Positions 1-8,805 are shown, counted from the first letter of the stretch. The stretch is DNA of 64,000 nucleotides from Aliagarivorans marinus DSM 23064 (GCF_000429485.1 NZ_KE386908.1:1-64000), one strand, 5' to 3'. Numbers and translations: made by a program. The notes: generated from the sequence alone by a model not told the origin.

Positions 1-1961
1 CGAGCCGCAACTATCAGTTAGAGAGCTCGTACTTAGAAAGTGCGGAGGCAGTAAGCGCGGAGGCCAGCGAGCCAGTTGCCGAAGCGGAGGTTAGTGAGGG
101 ATTACCAGAGGCTGAGCAGGGCGGGCAGTTTGAAGCGGTACCGAGCTTGAGTTTGGGGTCAGAGGGGTTTAACTCGGGAGCCAGCCTGTCGAGTCAGTTT
201 GGTTCAGAAGCAAGTATTCGTTTGGCGGCGGATGAAATGCCGATGAATGATTTTCTGCATTACGTGTTTGGAGAGTTGCTGCAAGTTGACTACATCCTTG
301 GTGATAACCTCCAGAGTATCCGTACTCCGGTTACCTTGAATGTGCAAAGCGCCATCAGTCCCCGCCGGTTGTTTGAGCTGACTCAAGAGCTGTTGTTGGA
401 GCGAGAGGTCACTATTCAGGCTCGTGATGGCTTGTACGTGATAATGAACCTGCAACAAGGTGGGCAGGGGAACACAGTGCTGGGCTATGGCGCTTCACCC
501 GATTCGATACCAGAAGGTGCGCAGAATGTAGCTCAAGTGGTGCCGCTAAAGTTTGTGTTTGGCCTGGAAAATCTTCGGGTACTGCGCGAACTCACTTCGG
601 TGAAAGTCTCGCCGGACCTGCGCCGGGGGGTATTGATACTGAGCGGCTCCCGTACTCAGGTAGTACGTGCACTTGAGTTGTTAAAAATACTGGATGCGCC
701 AGCGAACACCAGTAAGCATATCGGTCTGGTAAAACTGCGTTATATCACCCTTGAAGACTTTATCGAGACGGTCAATGAGCTGCTTAAAAGCGAAGGGATA
801 GTCCCGGAGGCTGGAAATGACCGCCGTATCTCATTGGTACCGATTCCCCAGCTGGGGGCCTTGGCGGTGTTTGCCTCGGAGAGCAGCTTTGTTGGGCGGG
901 TGCGCTACTGGGCCGAGCAAATGGATAAGCCGAGCCAAGGAGCGGAGCTGCGTTACTTTATCTATCAGCCTAAGTATGCCCGAGCCACTGATATTGGTGA
1001 GAGCCTGAGTAAGCTGATAGGCGGACGCTCGATGTCGGTACAACGTTCGGCCGAACGAGATTCAGCACGGGTGGAAGAGAATGCGCAAAGTCGCAACTCG
1101 GTGTCAAACGATAGCATGAGCCTGGTGGTGGATGAGCGAGCGAATACCTTGATATTCAAGGCCAGTGCCAATGAGTATCAGGGGCTACTGCCGCTGATTG
1201 CGCAGTTGGATGTAATGCCCAAGCAAGTCATTTTGGAAATGACCATCGCTGAAGTGACCATGACTGACGAGTTTAAATTTGGTGTGGAGTGGGCATTTGC
1301 CAAGGGCAACTTCTCTGGTGGTACGGCAGATGCGTTTGGTCTGGATAGTGTCGGTGGTGGCTTTATCAAATGGATGAGTGGGGATGATTTCATCAACATG
1401 CAGGCCTTTGAGAGCAATAACAACGTGAACATCATGTCGAAGCCAAGCTTGTTGGTGCGAGATGGTGTTGAAGCGAACATCAATGTGGGTACCGATATAC
1501 CGGTGGTTGGGCAGACCACGACAGACAGCAATAATGGTGTAACTCGCTCAGTGGAATACCGTAAGACGGGTGTGAAGGTGTCGGTGACGCCCACGATTAA
1601 CTCGCAAGGTATCGTGTCGATGACCATCTCTCAGGAGAACAGTAACCAGGTAGATGGCGGTACTTCAGTAGAAGGTAACCCGTCTATTTTTGACCGGAGT
1701 ATCACCACAGAGGTGGTGGCGGAGTCGGGCCAGACGGTGATACTGGGTGGTTTAATTAGTGAAGATGTAACAGACAATGGTTCGGCAGTACCGGTACTGG
1801 GAGGCTTGCCTTTGATAGGAGGGCTGTTTGGTACCAAGACTGAGAGTGTGACCAAAACGGAGTTGGTCATTATGGTAACGCCCCGCATTGTGGACAATAG
1901 CAGCCAGTGGGATGAGCTGAAGCAGAGCTTAGCGCAAGGGCTGGAGCATGTTAGGTTGTAG
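1..1961 (+). CDS. Secretin (GspD/PilQ superfamily), 5' end outside window
   Basis: Outer-membrane secretin that forms the gated channel of a type II secretion or type IV pilus-like machine. The reading frame is open from base 3, so the start lies upstream of the window; a TTG at 147 is not a credible start. The visible N-terminus is an acidic Ser/Ala/Glu-rich linker. It is followed by an N0-like domain (nt about 204-450), two N1/N2-type KH-like domains (nt about 530-950), a Ser/Arg/Asn-rich insertion (nt about 1030-1110) and the secretin core, ending with the family hallmark VPVLGGLPLIGGLFG and TELVIMVTPRIV. No mshM, aroK or gspE follows, so it does not sit in a standard MSHA, PilQ or Gsp operon. 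The next gene overlaps its 3' end, which suggests co-transcription with the barrel proteins. Confidence 0.85.
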   Translation, partial: SRNYQLESSYLESAEAVSAEASEPVAEAEVSEGLPEAEQGGQFEAVPSLSLGSEGFNSGASLSSQFGSEASIRLAADEMPMNDFLHYVFGELLQVDYILGDNLQSIRTPVTLNVQSAISPRRLFELTQELLLEREVTIQARDGLYVIMNLQQGGQGNTVLGYGASPDSIPEGAQNVAQVVPLKFVFGLENLRVLRELTSVKVSPDLRRGVLILSGSRTQVVRALELLKILDAPANTSKHIGLVKLRYITLEDFIETVNELLKSEGIVPEAGNDRRISLVPIPQLGALAVFASESSFVGRVRYWAEQMDKPSQGAELRYFIYQPKYARATDIGESLSKLIGGRSMSVQRSAERDSARVEENAQSRNSVSNDSMSLVVDERANTLIFKASANEYQGLLPLIAQLDVMPKQVILEMTIAEVTMTDEFKFGVEWAFAKGNFSGGTADAFGLDSVGGGFIKWMSGDDFINMQAFESNNNVNIMSKPSLLVRDGVEANINVGTDIPVVGQTTTDSNNGVTRSVEYRKTGVKVSVTPTINSQGIVSMTISQENSNQVDGGTSVEGNPSIFDRSITTEVVAESGQTVILGGLISEDVTDNGSAVPVLGGLPLIGGLFGTKTESVTKTELVIMVTPRIVDNSSQWDELKQSLAQGLEHVRL

Positions 1962-3243
1962 GATGAGAGCCTCTTTACTTGTTTTACTGTTGAGTAGCTG
2001 GGTTGCTTCAATTAACGCCAGTGCTTCACAGTATATACCTCTTCAGGATGAGTACCTTACCGCTAGAATAGAGCAGTTAGCAGTCATCGCCAATATTCCC
2101 CTGATTTCAAAGCCTTACTCAGTTGAGGTGGTTAGGGTTGCGTTGGATAAAATAGAGCGTGACGTGCCAGGTCTGTACTTTGAAATCAATGGCTTACTGA
2201 GTAAATACGAAGAGCCTTATGGACTGAGTTATGCTGATGTGTATGCTCAAGTGAGCTCGAGGAGTGACTCTGAGCCTTCCAGATTTCGGTATGGGGGCGA
2301 ATTCACTAGCTCTAACCTTGGTGGGAGGGCCATTGCTCATTATCGTTTTGCGCCCTCTTTGCTGCTCTCTCTGGGAGGCAGCTGGTATCAAGAGGGCGAG
2401 GACAGCTTTCAACCGAATTACAGCTATCTAAGCCTTGGCCAGCCTAACCTGAACATGTTTGTCGGGTATAAAGATCGCAATAGCAGCGTGATGAAGCTCT
2501 CTCGTTGGTTTAACAGTTTGTATCAAGTGGCCTCGCCGTCAGTTAGTTTCAGTAGTTTCCAAGGGGTTGCTAAGAGGTACAGCCCTAATATTGAGTTAGG
2601 CGTTCGTTGGCTCGGGGAAGATTCTCTTTCGTTTTCTGCAGCGCCTGAGCATCGTTTCTTTCATCTTAGTGTGGAGCCTAGTAAGGGCTGGACCTTAGGG
2701 GTTGGCGTAGACGATATCAAAGAGGGTGACTACTCAGAGACTATTTTTGTTGAAGGTCAGCATTCTTACTCCTTATCCAGCCGTTTTAACTTTTCAGTAC
2801 CGTTGCCAGTCTCGGTTTATGGAGAACACACTGTATTTGAACATGAGCGGTATGAGACTAAAGGGCTTTCGCTTGGGGCTGATTTGCCCTTAGGGGCTCC
2901 GTTAGTTTGGTTGCAAAATGTATCACTAACGGTGGAGCGGCAAGTTTGGGATAGTGACAATACTGACTTCGAACTAGCTCGCTTGGAACGCAGCACTCTG
3001 CTGCCCGGCTATAGTGGTTCTTCCTTTTATTTGGGGCTTGGCTGGCAGCGTGATAACTACACGCGTTATGACCTAGGCATTGAGAGCTGGAATGCCGATG
3101 AGTTTGGCATCGATGATCAATATAAAGTCGCGTTATCTCGCAACTGGCCAATTGGCGAGTTTTTGGCAAACCTAGAGCTTAGTTATGAGAAGCAGAATAA
3201 TGGTGATAATGCCTTTGCCACCAAGTTAACGTTGAGGTACTAG
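1948..3243 (+). CDS. Outer-membrane beta-barrel, Wzi-like capsule assembly protein (tentative)
   Basis: 431 aa with a Sec signal peptide (hydrophobic LLVLLLSSW then INASA). A short helical stretch (about residues 25-85, ISKPYSVEVVRVALDKIE) precedes many alternating amphipathic strands and a C-terminal aromatic LTLRY, typical of an integral outer-membrane barrel. A helical N-terminal plug and about 430-480 residues suit the Wzi family, which anchors capsule or exopolysaccharide at the surface, but I saw no unique Wzi motif. Two starts are possible: ATG 1948, with AAGGG seven bases upstream, and ATG 1963, which begins MRASLL. It overlaps the secretin stop and lies 4 bp before the next barrel gene. 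Confidence 0.55.
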   Translation: MLGCRMRASLLVLLLSSWVASINASASQYIPLQDEYLTARIEQLAVIANIPLISKPYSVEVVRVALDKIERDVPGLYFEINGLLSKYEEPYGLSYADVYAQVSSRSDSEPSRFRYGGEFTSSNLGGRAIAHYRFAPSLLLSLGGSWYQEGEDSFQPNYSYLSLGQPNLNMFVGYKDRNSSVMKLSRWFNSLYQVASPSVSFSSFQGVAKRYSPNIELGVRWLGEDSLSFSAAPEHRFFHLSVEPSKGWTLGVGVDDIKEGDYSETIFVEGQHSYSLSSRFNFSVPLPVSVYGEHTVFEHERYETKGLSLGADLPLGAPLVWLQNVSLTVERQVWDSDNTDFELARLERSTLLPGYSGSSFYLGLGWQRDNYTRYDLGIESWNADEFGIDDQYKVALSRNWPIGEFLANLELSYEKQNNGDNAFATKLTLRY

Positions 3244-3247
3244 TGTT

Positions 3248-3718
3248 ATGAAGCAATGGATGCTTGTGTTTGCGTTTTGCCTTGCGCTGCCCTTACCCAG
3301 TGCAGCCAAACTCAATCTTCAGTTTGGAGCAGGTGGCGCATACGTATACGATGCTGACAAATTCAGCGGTAAGAGTAGTGTTTTTCGACCCGCTTTTCAG
3401 CTTGGGGTATTTAAGCCGAATAGCCCCGATACAGCGATTGGTACCTCGTTAGAGTTTGTTCCAAACTTTGGTGGAGATTTGCTGGCTACCTGGAGAGTTG
3501 TTGATTTTGGAAAGCAGGTGTCTGACAAATCAGCGCTTTCTGCGTATATTGGCATTCCCTATATCAACTCAAGCCCAAGAGAGTACGGAGTTGCGGCAGG
3601 TGGTGGATACATATGGCAGCTTTCAAGCGCCTTGGCTCTATCTGCAGAGATTAGTTATGGGTCTGTTGATAGCAGCAGTATCATATGGGCCACCACGATG
3701 TTGAAGTATCGTTTCTAG
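3248..3718 (+). CDS. Small outer-membrane beta-barrel protein, unknown function
   Basis: 156 aa: signal peptide with LPLPSAA cleavage region, then glycine/aromatic-rich amphipathic strands and a C-terminal LKYRF ending in Phe, the signature recognised by the BAM complex. The size suits an 8-strand barrel. It follows the Wzi-like gene by 4 bp and is probably the last gene of the secretin-barrel operon. I cannot assign a specific function; an accessory role in surface polysaccharide or secretion is inferred only from the neighbours. Confidence 0.6.
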   Translation: MKQWMLVFAFCLALPLPSAAKLNLQFGAGGAYVYDADKFSGKSSVFRPAFQLGVFKPNSPDTAIGTSLEFVPNFGGDLLATWRVVDFGKQVSDKSALSAYIGIPYINSSPREYGVAAGGGYIWQLSSALALSAEISYGSVDSSSIIWATTMLKYRF

Positions 3719-3969
3719 TTTTTCTTTGGAGTTTTGGTGTTTGATCTGCCATATCGTGTGGTGGGAGTGTGCCAGTGCTTTGGCTGCCCCCCCCCTTTTT
3801 TTACTGAAGTAACTTTGTGAGAGCTGCGCGTTCTGGCAGGGGCAAATAGCTTCATTAACAGTTAGTCCCGTCTTTGTTGGTGATCAACAGGACCACTGAA
3901 AGATATATGATTGCTGCGAGTTAGTTCGCAGCATTACTTCGGCTAGAGTTATTGTGGTCTGAAAAGTTG
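3719..3969. other. Intergenic region with C9T7 homopolymer run
   Basis: 251 bp between two convergent genes. It holds a run of nine C followed by seven T at about 3787-3802 and no convincing stem-loop terminator. I see no open frame of note. Confidence 0.5.
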
Positions 3970-5388
3970 TTAGTAACCAGCAGCCTTATTATTAATCACT
4001 CTGCGTATTTTTTGCTGGATTTTTTTGAAGAGTAATAGCCCCTTCCAGTAGTAGGCCAAGTGACCAATGGGTTTATTTATGGGGATTTCCATAAGTTCGG
4101 GCCATGCTCTTTTCATTATCTTAAAATGTAGCGCTGAAGAGCGTTTTTCTTCTACAGACATGCCTAATATTCCATCGATTACATCCTTTCTATTTAATAA
4201 GAAAAGAGTGGGGGCTGGGCGCTTCGATGCTACATTAGCAGGAGAAGCCCAACATCCTATTCTCTGCTCTAAATATAGCAAGTCGAGAAGTTGAAATGGC
4301 GTTAGCTGTGGCAAGCCATCAAGCCATTTTTGAGCTTCACTTTGTAATCTGGGGGAGTGTGGCAAGTTCATGCGCTTGATTATTAATTCAGGGGTAATGA
4401 GAGTGTTCAAGTCGTCTCGTTTTCTCCAATAGTCTCCTCGAGCTAATTCCCCAATGACACTATGACCGAATGGCTTTACTCCACCGGCAGTTTCTTCCAT
4501 TCGATGATTTAACATTTTTGCGCCCGCTCTCACATAACCAGTGCGCTTTAACCAGTTATCGATATGGCGTTGTTCTGTATGAACCGGGAACACGACTTTG
4601 TGTGTTAAATTGAACCTCTTTGCAAGAGCTTTTGCGGTAGTGATATCAATGATGTTTGCTAGTGCAACACTTTTTGCTGTCCAAAACTCAACATTTAGAG
4701 ATAGCTTTCCACGCAGCCCGGCTAGTAAAACTCGAGAGTCTATTCCAGCAGTGAGACCAACGAACAGTCCTTGTTCCTTAAAAAATTCTGCAAAACTTTG
4801 AACAGTGCTTATGCTATTAGATACTACGTCATCAATGTTTTCTGGAGTATTGGTGATAGTTGTTCTTTCTTCGCTGAAGTCACTTAAATTTAGCTTATGG
4901 TTTGGTAGAAGCCTTTTTACTCCTAGCTTTGGGGTCAAACCAAAGGGATACCAGTTATCTCCTCTTACAACATTAATGCTATCCACTAATTCATCGTCAT
5001 AGGGGGCTTGGATTAGCTCAGTTGAAGATGCGAACACTCGACTGGAGCATGAGTAAACAATTGGTTGAGAAGCTGTCGGGTCAGGGTAAACATGCTCTTC
5101 AGTTACAAGTACCCACCTGCCACCATATGTAAATATGGTGTTAACTATGTCTTCATTATGAGCAATGGTTACGGTTTCTATTCGCTCTCCACTCGGTGTG
5201 ATAAGCCAGCCAAGAACGACACCGCATAAACTCCCATTTTTAAATACTTCAATGTAAGGTAAATCAGGGTGAAAGCTGAAAGATATGTCACCAAAACATG
5301 CATGCTTCCATCCCTCAATTGGAGAGGCTTCCCTTCCTGCTATATATTGCCCTTGCCAATCGGAGAGGCTAACACCTTCATTTTTCAT
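3970..5388 (-). CDS. Asparagine-synthetase-like ATP-pyrophosphatase
   Basis: 472 aa resembling class B asparagine synthetases. The C-terminal half carries an N-type ATP-pyrophosphatase loop variant, TAGIDS at residues 213-218 (canonical SGGxDS), followed by LLAGL. Residues about 80-130 (TYGGRWVLVTEE then a plausible display-sheet segment) look like a decayed class II glutaminase domain, but the nucleophile Cys2 is missing (the protein begins MKNEG), so it probably uses ammonia or another amine donor. Relatives of this kind occur in surface polysaccharide and peptide-modification clusters, where they amidate sugars or peptides. It is solitary here, convergent to the barrel genes, and visibly more AT-rich than the genes after 5.7 kb, consistent with exchange of surface-cluster DNA. 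Confidence 0.7.
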   Translation of the reverse strand: MKNEGVSLSDWQGQYIAGREASPIEGWKHACFGDISFSFHPDLPYIEVFKNGSLCGVVLGWLITPSGERIETVTIAHNEDIVNTIFTYGGRWVLVTEEHVYPDPTASQPIVYSCSSRVFASSTELIQAPYDDELVDSINVVRGDNWYPFGLTPKLGVKRLLPNHKLNLSDFSEERTTITNTPENIDDVVSNSISTVQSFAEFFKEQGLFVGLTAGIDSRVLLAGLRGKLSLNVEFWTAKSVALANIIDITTAKALAKRFNLTHKVVFPVHTEQRHIDNWLKRTGYVRAGAKMLNHRMEETAGGVKPFGHSVIGELARGDYWRKRDDLNTLITPELIIKRMNLPHSPRLQSEAQKWLDGLPQLTPFQLLDLLYLEQRIGCWASPANVASKRPAPTLFLLNRKDVIDGILGMSVEEKRSSALHFKIMKRAWPELMEIPINKPIGHLAYYWKGLLLFKKIQQKIRRVINNKAAGY

Positions 5389-5750
5389 TGTCTGAACCTT
5401 AAAATTTGGAGTCGCGGTATTTTAACATCATGAGTTTATTTGTTCTCGGTTTTTTGCTGGTAGTAAGACACTCAAACATAGTTCAACTTCCGATACCTAA
5501 TTGCAGTTAACTCAGGTTAAACTGACTTTCCAATTCTCCATTAGTGCTACTGATCTATAGTCTGAATTTGCACTCAGGACTCAGCTCTTTAGCCGGCCTC
5601 TTTTACTTAAAGATAAGGCTGTTTAGTATGGCTGCTGCGAGACAAAGCATTGTAGCAGGGGTAAAGACAGATCGAATAATAGTTGTCCTCCTTTGCGGTT
5701 TATCACTCCCTGCTATGCGGTGAGTGCATTTTAAGGGTTAAGGAATACTA
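5389..5750. other. 362-bp intergenic region with one possible tiny ORF
   Basis: Divergent spacer between the asparagine-synthetase-like gene and the SDR gene. It should hold both promoters, but I could not place them with confidence. A 31-codon frame from ATG 5628 to TGA 5723 encodes a short peptide with one hydrophobic stretch (RIIVVLLCGLSLP) and has AAGG about ten bases upstream. It may be a small membrane peptide or chance. Confidence 0.4.
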
Positions 5751-5753
5751 GTG

Positions 5754-6575
5754 ATGAAGCAGGTTATTGTGATCACCGGGGCGACCGGGGGTATTGGTCA
5801 GTTGTTGGTGAAGAACCTTTGTGGCGGTCATCGCCATATCGTCTGCGTTGGGCGTCGAGAGGGCGCATTGCAGCGCCTTGTCGATGACACTTGTGCAGAG
5901 AAAGGGCTGAGTGAAGCTGATATCTCTTATGTGGTGGCCGATATGAGTGAGTCGGTTGCGGTGGAATCGGCAGCGATGACGGTGGCGGCGCGCCATGGTC
6001 ATATCGATATGTGGATCAACAACGTTGGGGTAAACAATCACGCCGCGATGGGGCCGACTTGGGACGTGGATGTCAGCGAGTGGTGGAAGGAGGTTCAGCT
6101 AAACCTGTTTACCGCTTATCTGGGCAGCGCGGCTGCTGCGAAGGCAATGAAACAGCAGGCACGCGGCTATATCGTAAATCTCGGTGGTGGTGGTGCCGAC
6201 AAGCCGAAGCCATTTGGTTCTGCCTACGGCAGCGCTAAGGCTGCGATTGTGAAGTTTAGCGAAACCCTCAACCAAGAGTTGATTGAACAAGGGCTCGGCT
6301 TACGCGCATTTTGCTTTAATCCGGGCTTTATTCGTAATCAACGCACCGAGACGCTGGTGGCCTCGGAGGTGGCTAAAAAGTACATGCCAAACCTGGAAGA
6401 GGTGATGAATAGCGGGGCCATGTCGGACATTGCCGATTCGGTTGCGCTGCTGGAAGCCATCCTTAGCGGAGATCTCGACAAACTAAGTGGCCGCTACCTG
6501 CTAGCGGACTCCTTCCAAGAGGACATCCAGCAGCCGCTAAGTGAGCAACTACTCCTGCTGCGTCATCAGCGTTAG
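5754..6575 (+). CDS. Short-chain dehydrogenase/reductase (SDR)
   Basis: 273 aa classical SDR, an NAD(P)-dependent oxidoreductase. The Rossmann dinucleotide motif TGATGGIG lies at residues 7-14, the structural NNVG motif in the middle and the catalytic YxxxK in SAYGSAKAA. A conserved N-G-G-type serine segment (IVNLGGGGA) stands where the catalytic Ser is usually found, and I could not place that Ser. The start is ATG 5754 (or GTG 5751 directly before it); AAGG at 5740 serves either. Monocistronic; it converges on the FMN reductase gene. The substrate cannot be inferred. Confidence 0.85.
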   Translation: MKQVIVITGATGGIGQLLVKNLCGGHRHIVCVGRREGALQRLVDDTCAEKGLSEADISYVVADMSESVAVESAAMTVAARHGHIDMWINNVGVNNHAAMGPTWDVDVSEWWKEVQLNLFTAYLGSAAAAKAMKQQARGYIVNLGGGGADKPKPFGSAYGSAKAAIVKFSETLNQELIEQGLGLRAFCFNPGFIRNQRTETLVASEVAKKYMPNLEEVMNSGAMSDIADSVALLEAILSGDLDKLSGRYLLADSFQEDIQQPLSEQLLLLRHQR

Positions 6576-6623
6576 TTCTCGTACCGGGCAGCTAAAAGCA
6601 TTGGCTGCCCATCTGCCACTTGG

Positions 6624-7217
6624 TTACATCCCATAGCGAAAGGCTCTCCCCGCTTCGACCATATCCCGATGCACTGGCGCAAGGGCGCTGGCATAGCTGG
6701 CGAGTAACTGCAGGGTATAGGCGCTGCGTTGCTGCATCTGCGGGTCGCTACACTCCAGCTGGTCGTTTAGCAGGTCTTCGCAGTAGCGAAAGATCAGATG
6801 ATCCGGCAAAAAGCACAGATGATTGTTCTTGCTGCCGCTCATGCGCAGCTCGCTGATTGGATACACGCCATTTAGGCTGGCAGATACGCTGACCAGCAGT
6901 GCGGGCTTGTGGGCTAGCTCATAGTCAGTGGCCAGCATCAGAAAGTTCTTTAGTGCCGGGGTAGCCATGCCGTGCCACTCAGGGGTGATCAGCACCAAGG
7001 CATCTGCTTGCTTAAGCTGCTTGGCGATATCGCGCCAGCCCTGGCACTCTTCAGTGCCTTGCCATACCCCTTCATTCCACAGGGGAAGGGCAAGCTGATG
7101 GAGATCGAGCACTTGGCTTTGGCTGAAGTGAGCGATGGCCAGCTTCTCCAGGTAGCGGGCTACCCGCAGGCTTTGTGAGTCAGCACGTTGGCTGGCCGAG
7201 ACGATACAGAGGTTCAT
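6624..7217 (-). CDS. NADPH-dependent FMN reductase family protein
   Basis: 197 aa flavodoxin-fold reductase. N-terminal MNLCIVSASQRADSQS is the FMN-phosphate loop, and LVLITPEWHGMATPALKNF corresponds to the family's PEYNGxxPGxLKN motif. Such proteins reduce flavins, quinones, azo compounds or chromate with NADPH. The start was set at ATG 7217, which has AAAAGGAG upstream; this makes a 4-base ATGA overlap with the stop of the exporter gene upstream in the same operon, indicating translational coupling. The operon diverges from a MarR regulator, which suggests induction of reductase plus exporter by an aromatic or quinone-like compound. Confidence 0.85.
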   Translation of the reverse strand: MNLCIVSASQRADSQSLRVARYLEKLAIAHFSQSQVLDLHQLALPLWNEGVWQGTEECQGWRDIAKQLKQADALVLITPEWHGMATPALKNFLMLATDYELAHKPALLVSVSASLNGVYPISELRMSGSKNNHLCFLPDHLIFRYCEDLLNDQLECSDPQMQQRSAYTLQLLASYASALAPVHRDMVEAGRAFRYGM

Positions 7218-8131
7218 AGCAACTCCTTTTGCGATAAGTGGTTGATTGTGTGGTGTTGTGAAGTGTGCTGGCGGCAATCACCTTGGCTGGCTAGCACAAT
7301 CGATAGCAAGATTGCCGCCGCGCCAAGGCCTTGCAGCAAGCTCAGGCTTTGCCCCAGCAGCAGGTAGCCGAGCGCACTGGCTGAAATGCTGCTCAAAAAG
7401 CCCAGAAAAGACACCGTGACCGGGTCGAGCTTCTCAATACCGCGAAACCACAGGGTATACGCGAGCAGTGCCCCCACCAGGCTGAGGTAACCAAAACCGA
7501 GATAGTTGAGCGCACTTAATGTTGGCGGTAGCGGCTCCAGCAATAGCGTTATCGGCAGCAACATCAGGCCACCGAACAGTAGCTGCCAGCCGGTAAAGCC
7601 GAGCATGCTCATCCCCATAGGGCGGCCCCATCTTTTGTTTAGCGCGACCCCCACCGCCATACTTAGCGCGCCCAGTAGCGCCATGGCGATCCCGGCTGGG
7701 TCGAGCTGAGCCTGTTGGTTGACGACCAGCAGGCCTATCCCGACCAACCCCACAATGCCTGCCAGCAGTTGCCGTGGCCGAATGGTACTGCCCAGCAACA
7801 CACGCGAAAGCGCCATCACCAGCAAGGGCTGAATCGCCATCAGCATAGCGGCGATGCCGCCGGGTAAGCGTTCTGCTGAGTAGAACAGGCAGTAGAAGAA
7901 CAGCCCGATATTGAGCAAGCCCAGCAGCGGCAGGCGCAGCCACCATTGGCCTTGCAGCCCTTGTCGGGTTAGTAGCAACAGCAGGGCCCCCGCTGGTAGT
8001 GCCCGCAGGGTGGCTGCGAGCAGTGGGCTGTTTGGCGGCAAGGCCTGGGTGGTCACCACATAGGTGCTGCCCCAAATGATCGGTGCCAGTGCAGTTAGTG
8101 CCAGCAATGAGAAAGCGTGTCGCGTTTGCAT
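7214..8131 (-). CDS. EamA/DMT-family inner-membrane exporter
   Basis: 305 aa with about ten hydrophobic segments in two repeated EamA halves (first repeat APIIWGSTYVVTTQ, second repeat from about residue 150). This is the drug/metabolite transporter family, proton-linked exporters of amino acids, purines or drugs. Its stop overlaps the start of the FMN reductase gene. It is transcribed divergently from the MarR gene, with a palindromic operator-like site 60-75 bp upstream of the start. The substrate is unknown; pairing with a flavin reductase suggests efflux of a redox-active compound. Confidence 0.85.
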   Translation of the reverse strand: MQTRHAFSLLALTALAPIIWGSTYVVTTQALPPNSPLLAATLRALPAGALLLLLTRQGLQGQWWLRLPLLGLLNIGLFFYCLFYSAERLPGGIAAMLMAIQPLLVMALSRVLLGSTIRPRQLLAGIVGLVGIGLLVVNQQAQLDPAGIAMALLGALSMAVGVALNKRWGRPMGMSMLGFTGWQLLFGGLMLLPITLLLEPLPPTLSALNYLGFGYLSLVGALLAYTLWFRGIEKLDPVTVSFLGFLSSISASALGYLLLGQSLSLLQGLGAAAILLSIVLASQGDCRQHTSQHHTINHLSQKELL

Positions 8132-8190
8132 AAGCTGCGTGGCTCCTATGTGAATGGAATATGTAAATGGATACTGTCTTCATGAAATAT

Positions 8191-8206
8191 ATCTTTTATG
8201 AAAGAT
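8191..8206. promoter_or_regulatory. Palindromic operator-like site 1 (MarR-type)
   Basis: ATCTTTTATGAAAGAT: 6-bp arms ATCTTT/AAAGAT around TATG, inside a wider AGTATCTTT...AAAGATATATTT context on the minus strand. It lies 60 bp upstream of the exporter start and has the same arms as the site at 8247. Probably bound by the adjacent MarR protein. Confidence 0.65.
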
Positions 8207-8246
8207 ACTTTTTAGAAAATAGTGGGAGTTTAACTTTTGATCAAGT

Positions 8247-8262
8247 ATCTTTTTAAAAAGAT
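8247..8262. promoter_or_regulatory. Palindromic operator-like site 2 (MarR-type)
   Basis: ATCTTTTTAAAAAGAT is a perfect 16-bp palindrome ending 17 bp before the marR start codon. It shares the flanks AGTATCTTT and AAAGATATTT with site 1; centres are 56 bp apart. This placement suits autorepression and joint control of the divergent exporter/reductase operon. Confidence 0.7.
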
Positions 8263-8279
8263 ATTTACTGGAGGGCGGC

Positions 8280-8762
8280 ATGTCCCAAGACAAAGTCGAT
8301 AGCATCCTTGCCCAGTGGCAACAGGTTCGGCCCGATCTCGACTGTTCGGCGATGGGGGTGGTGGGGCGTTTACGGCAAACCAGCAACCTGTGGAAGAGCC
8401 AGCTGGATCTGGTGTTTAAACACCATGAGTTGAGTGCGGTGGAGTTCGATATTCTGGCCACCATGCGCCGCTGCGATCAGCCGCTAACACCGACTCAGCT
8501 TTACCAGACCCTGATGCTCTCCTCGGGGGCGGTGAGTACTCGGATTGAGCAGTTAGTACAACGGGGCTTGGTGGAACGCTTGGCCAGCCAACAGGATCGC
8601 CGTAGCTGCGAGGTGAAACTCACCGAGGCCGGTGTTGCGCTGGTGGATCAGGCGGTCAATGCCCATGTGGCAAATATGGATGGTATGCTGCAGGTGCTAG
8701 ATGCCAACGAGCAACAGCAGCTGGCGGCGCTACTGAAGAAAGTACTGTTGGCGGGCGAGTAA
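8280..8762 (+). CDS. MarR-family transcriptional regulator
   Basis: 160 aa winged-helix regulator. It has an N-terminal dimerisation helix, then the helix-turn-helix region (LTPTQLYQTLMLSSGAVSTRI) and the wing with the family's DRRS (QQDRRSCEVKLTEAG). The start ATG 8280 is preceded by GGAGGG. It is divergent from the DMT exporter/FMN reductase operon, and two matching palindromes lie between them, so it most likely represses both its own gene and the operon until a ligand binds. A GGCGGGC/GCCCGCC hairpin spans its stop codon (8750-8769). Confidence 0.88.
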   Translation: MSQDKVDSILAQWQQVRPDLDCSAMGVVGRLRQTSNLWKSQLDLVFKHHELSAVEFDILATMRRCDQPLTPTQLYQTLMLSSGAVSTRIEQLVQRGLVERLASQQDRRSCEVKLTEAGVALVDQAVNAHVANMDGMLQVLDANEQQQLAALLKKVLLAGE

Positions 8763-8805
8763 GCCCGCCCACGGCTTATATACAAAAGACATACTTCCAA
8801 CAGGT

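Noticed and set aside
3787-3802. Phase-variable switch
   Set aside because: The homopolymer lies outside any coding frame and downstream of both neighbouring genes, so a switch role is not supported.
7434-8183. 249-codon minus-strand frame inside the EamA exporter
   Set aside because: It is a shifted frame of the exporter with Arg/Ala/Gly-rich low-complexity translation and no start signal; the EamA frame gives a coherent ten-helix protein.
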